DNA of 34,449 nucleotides from Zygnema cylindricum (Eukaryota; Streptophyta; Zygnematophyceae; Zygnematales; Zygnemataceae): NCBI GenBank assembly GCA_037447655.1, contig JBBHKE010003272.1, positions 74,478 to 108,926 of the forward strand, given 5' to 3'. The stretch's first letter is position 1. The number at the start of each line of letters is the position of its first letter. The notes under the pieces are model-generated. The model was not told the DNA's origin and did not search any database. It worked only from the letters and a program-made list of their open reading frames with translations. The position numbers were made by a program, and so were the translations under genes. Positions 31,601 through 34,449 of this stretch are shown here, in pieces.

Positions 31601-34039
31601 TTGAGAATTCCGGCGTCCGATTGGAACGTATTGTGACAGTTGTTGATGCCGAATCATTGGAGGCTATTATGGTTAGTGAAGTCGCGAAACGACAGCTGGC
31701 GATGGCAGATCTTGTTTTGATTAACAAGTAGGTTTCCAAAGAACCGGATCTCATTTTTAAAACTGAACCTCATTTTAAAACTGGATCTCATTTTTTAAAC
31801 TGGGATCTCAATTTTGAAACTGGATCTCATTTTGAAATAGGTAGACAGGTTTGGAGTTTCAAACCTAATGTGAAATGTATAAGTGAGAAAGTCACATTTG
31901 TTTTTTGTATTCAGTTTATTCTGTTCAAAAGGAACTTAAAGGACACCCACTTTATATTTCCATTTTCATTGCGGAACGAAACCCATTCACATGTGTTTAA
32001 ACTTCCGTTCCTATTTTTGCAGCTCTCTCTTCCTCCTCTCTCTCTCTCTCCCTCTCTTTTTGTCTCTCTATCTCTCTCTCAATCTCTCTCCCTCCCTCTC
32101 TCAAGCTCTCTCTCCATCTCTCTCTCCCTCTCCCTCTCTCTCTCTCCTTCTCTCCCTCTCTCCATCTCTCCTCTCCCTCTCCCTCTCCCTCTCCTTCTCT
32201 CATATTCCATATTCGTTTCCGTTTCCGTTTTTATTATTACAGATGTGACCTCGCCTCTTTTGGTCAAATTTCGGACGCGGAAGATAGAGTGGAATCAGAA
32301 ATAGGAGGTTCAATTAAAGCCGTAAGAACCAGATTTTGTAAAGTTCCTTTAGATATCATTCTCAGTGTGGAACCTTCCCAAATTCCCTCTCCTCTTACGG
32401 CGACAACCTCAAATAGTGTGGAAGGAATGTTAACTCACGAATCTTCCCGTTTTGGGCATAGTAACTATAGTAGTGGAGGATTTGGTTATAATAATAAGAA
32501 TAATAATGGGTCTGAGAACAATAATGGGTCCAATGGGGGTATTTCTGGAAAAGAAGTTTCAAAATCTTGGAGGAATCGTGAGTCAAGGAGAGGGTTGTTG
32601 GAAAGCAGTTTTTTGGGTAAGGTAAATTAGTCACAGGTATGGGTGTGGGAAACACAATTGCAGTTTTTTGTATTTGTTTTTGTTTTTTGTTTTTGTTTTT
32701 TGTTTTTTTTTTGTTTTTGTTTTTGTTTTTTTAGATGTGAATTGACTATATCTCTTTAATTTATCCACTGGTTTATTCTTTCTTTAGGCCACTATTCTTC
32801 TCTCCTCTCTCTCCCCTCTTTTCCTCTCCTTCCTTTTTCTGTTTCTCTCTTCCCCTTCTCTCTCTTTTGCTTTTTAGTTCCGGTGATGGGCAGGAAGAAT
32901 TGATTTTTACCTGTTGATTTTGTTTTTGTTTTTTTGTTGTTTTTTTTGTTTTTTTTGTTTTTATGTTTGTTCTGTTTTTAATTCAGGTATGAATATACAC
33001 GAGGCAGATGGTTTTGTCTCTTTACTGGTTACTTTAAATGTCCCTCTCCCTCTCTCCTCTTTCCAACATTTTTTGATTCACGACTTAAAAGCGTTGAAAG
33101 GAATTATACGTTCGAAAGGAATTATTTGGTTTTCAGAAAGAAGGCAAGAAACTTTTTTTTTCTCCCTTCCCATTTGACTTTTTGTAGTATCGATCATCGA
33201 TTTTTACTCTTCCCTAGTTTTACTTTCCGAAATTTGTTTTTTCAAGTTTTTGTGTATTTCCTTTCCTTCCATTTTTTTTAATGTTTTTTTCTTGTGAAGT
33301 TCTTTTCGGTTGATATCTTTATTTGAGTTTCCATTTGTTTTTAAATGAGAGGATTGCGAAAATGATGGCACAATTTTTGCTTTCCTTTTTCTTTCGTAGA
33401 AAAAATGCAATCTCTCTTTTTGTCATTGACCTTCGTCTGTTTATTTATTTTTCTCCCATTTGGTCTTATGTAACTATTCTCTCTCTCTCACTCTCGCTCT
33501 CTCTCTCTCTCCCTTGCAGACGAATGCGATTTGTTTTCCAATACAGTGGAAAAAACCGTATCGAGGTTACATGTGACGGTTTGTGGGAAAGTACACCTTG
33601 TACTCGCCTCGTTCTGATTGGTCGAGACCGGTCGGAACTAAAAACCTTACATGATACTCTTTTGAAAATTTCTGTCTCACATGACGTTCATGAAAGAAAC
33701 TGCAGAGATTCGACAGACGAAATTTTTAAAGAAAAGAGAGAAGGAGAAAATCGTATGGATTCGACAAATAAAAGTACAAAAGAAAAGAGAGAAGGAAATT
33801 GCGTTTCTTGCGAACCGATTTTGGAAGGTATGGTAGAAAGGAATAGTCCATTTAATGGAGAAGGAAAGGCACGTGAGAGAGAGGCAGGTGGGGAAGAGAG
33901 AGACGGAACAGGAGTGGCAGATGAGGGAGAGAGAGACGGACAAGGAGAGGGAGACGGGGGAGAGAGAGACGTGGAAGGAGGAGCTTCGAGGGAGGCGGCA
34001 AAGTTCAAATCTTTCATTGAGAGAGATGAAAGGTTTAAG
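28610..34039 (+). CDS. COG0523/CobW-type metallochaperone GTPase (7 exons, probably continues)
   Basis: G3E-family P-loop GTPase; relatives deliver zinc, cobalt or other metals to client proteins. Exons: 28610-28756, 29799-29937, 30530-30621, 31561-31727, 32243-32616, 32987-33143, 33520-34039. Phases agree at every join. Motifs in order: Walker A in ITGFLGSGKTTLVE (about residues 36-49), switch I VNEFAAADVD in exon 2, the metal-binding CxCC as NGCACCTL at the exon 2/3 join, the ETSG G3 box at the exon 3/4 join, NKCD base-recognition box at the exon 4/5 join, then the CobW C-terminal domain with KGIIWF and RFVFQ across the exon 6/7 join and LVLIGRDRSELKTL. Exon 5 holds an Asn/Gly/Ser-rich insert. 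After about residue 400 comes a charged low-complexity tail; a good donor (AAG|GTGAGT) at 34039 suggests another exon beyond the window, otherwise the frame stops at 34072. Intron 6 has a GC donor. Start context is GTCATGG. Confidence 0.9.
28747..28945 (+). repeat. Tandem copies of the exon 1 donor region of the COG0523 gene
   Basis: The exon 1/intron 1 junction (GTAGAGGTAGCAGTTTTA) is followed by three decayed copies with (G/A)GAGGT(A/T)A(C/T)AA(T/C)(T/C)TTAAAACT near 28813, 28855 and 28917. Each copy retains a GAGGT donor-like core, so cryptic donors are present in a row. Confidence 0.75.
28950..29566 (+). other. AT-rich body of COG0523 intron 1
   Basis: Very AT-rich with long T runs and no repeats of clear length. 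No exon with family similarity is visible and the flanking exons join in phase without one. Confidence 0.6.
29568..29595 (+). repeat. Poly-T tract
   Basis: About 28 bases of uninterrupted T (28 Ts from roughly 29568), directly before the tandem copies of exon 2. A retroposed poly-A tail on the other strand is possible but no retrogene is attached. Confidence 0.8.
29605..29937 (+). repeat. Tandem partial copies of exon 2 of the COG0523 gene
   Basis: TTTGCAGCTGCTGACGT, which in the real exon (29850-29866) encodes part of the switch I segment, also occurs at 29673 and 29757, and a shorter form at about 29611. Spacings are 84 and 93 bases. The acceptor-plus-exon start CAGCA(C/T)CT(A/C)CAG...GGCAACC is also doubled (29713 and 29796). 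Intronic copies carry in-frame stops, so only the last copy can be the conserved exon. Confidence 0.88.
30040..30185 (+). repeat. AAGGATTTTAACCATTTTAT repeats in COG0523 intron 2
   Basis: About seven decayed units built from AAGGATTTT and AACCATT(T/A)T, beginning about 100 bases after the exon 2 donor. A second loose family (CCAGAATTAGTG..., TTGTT(G/A)T(T/C)(G/A)TTAACTC) follows at about 30335-30465. Confidence 0.75.
31115..31580 (+). repeat. Tandem repeats that include the exon 4 acceptor of the COG0523 gene
   Basis: Four to five decayed units share CACACTATTAG(T/C)GGTAAACTG(T/A)GT and CTAATGCTT(T/A)(A/G)TATG(G)TCTTTCC. The final unit ends in the working acceptor and runs into the exon start ACTTCTGGTGT. 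An early unit keeps a CAG followed by ACCTCCGGTGT (31165-31178), a relic of the same exon start. Confidence 0.8.
31743..31840 (+). repeat. AACTGGATCTCATTTTTAA repeats after COG0523 exon 4
   Basis: Five units of about 19 to 21 bases beginning only 15 bases after the donor at 31728. Non-coding. Confidence 0.9.
32025..32200 (+). repeat. CTCTCT-rich pyrimidine tract before COG0523 exon 5
   Basis: About 175 bases of almost pure C and T, ending some 40 bases before the acceptor at 32242. It acts as, or grew from, the polypyrimidine tract. A smaller CTCTCT tract precedes exon 7 at 33478-33515. Frames here give only Ser/Leu/Pro runs. Confidence 0.93.
32671..32972 (+). repeat. TTTTTG/TTTTG simple repeats and T-rich intron 5
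   Basis: TTTTTG units at about 32671-32730 and again at 32918-32965 bracket a CTCTC-rich stretch in the short intron between exons 5 and 6. Confidence 0.8.
33712..33990 (+). repeat. In-frame tandem repeats in the tail of the COG0523 protein
   Basis: Within exon 7, a unit of about 54 to 60 bases encoding (R/M)DSTD(E)...KEKREG(E)N is doubled in frame (about 33715-33760 and 33765-33805), followed by a looser GERDG repeat around 33890-33970. Both keep the reading frame open, giving a charged, probably disordered tail absent from typical COG0523 proteins. Confidence 0.7.
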
Positions 34040-34094
34040 GTGAGTTTAAATGACTTTAAAAAGAATTGGTAAGTAAACATAATACAACATCATA

Positions 34095-34235
34095 TACAAA
34101 CATAAACATAATCTTTATAAACATAATATCTTCATAAAAATTATATCTTTATAAGCATAATATCTTTATACACATGATTTCTTCATAAACATAATATCTT
34201 CATAAACATAATATCTCTATAAACATAATATCTTT
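34095..34235 (+). repeat. CATAATATCTTTATAAA tandem repeats at the right edge
   Basis: About eight units of 17 to 18 bases (AACATAATATCTT(T/C)ATA) lie downstream of the exon 7 donor, presumably in intron 7. The rest to 34449 shows only a short GA run near 34374-34390 and nothing coding. Confidence 0.85.
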
Positions 34236-34449
34236 ATCTTGAGGTCTTCAAAACCGTAACATTTATTTAAGAAAGGACAAGAATGAGGATAAGAGGGAGG
34301 ATGTCACTTTTTTTTGTACCTATCTTAGCTTGAAGTGGCAATAAAATAAAAACAAAAGGTAATTGTAGATTGAAGAGAGAGAGAGAGAGAAAGGTCGGAA
34401 AAAGAGAGGAGATTACATATGTGTTTCTCTTCACTTACCCTTTCCTTAT

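Noticed and set aside
32617-32630. Termination of the COG0523 protein at the stop after exon 5
   Set aside because: A G|GTAAGG donor precedes the stop and joining to 32987 in phase restores the conserved C-terminal domain.

Overview
This is nuclear DNA from a green plant of the streptophyte lineage. The genes are split by many GT-AG introns and separated by old transposon debris and simple repeats. Three genes have typical green-plant products: a plastid-type 2-Cys peroxiredoxin with a transit peptide, an LWD/AN11-type WD40 protein, and a coiled-coil protein of a type I know from land plants. Long repeat-filled introns, AT-rich spacers and no close match to a seed-plant gene style make a charophyte alga (for example Characeae) plausible, but the species cannot be fixed by eye. 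All gene models were assembled by hand from splice sites, reading phase and family conservation, with no transcript evidence.

Layout. 429-2943 (minus): 2-Cys peroxiredoxin, five coding exons, with the C-terminal exons off the left edge. 2944-10100: gene-poor spacer with hAT-like, Harbinger-like and foldback elements. 10165-17259 (minus): complete six-exon LWD/DCAF7-type WD40 gene of 338 residues, with two hAT-like elements in intron 2. 17260-18406: divergent promoter region holding a foldback element. 18407-24531 (plus): five-exon coiled-coil gene of about 804 residues. 24532-28609: purine tract, then spacer with a long direct repeat. 28610 to the right edge (plus): COG0523/CobW-type GTPase, seven exons visible and probably continuing.

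The genes do not form a pathway. The common theme is how the introns are built. At many exon edges in three of the four genes, the splice site and its neighbouring sequence recur as decayed tandem copies inside the intron or 3' flank, as if introns grew by repeated local duplication across exon boundaries. Two introns also have a GC donor instead of GT, each supported by reading phase and family alignment. I saw no prokaryote-type system, CRISPR array or virus.
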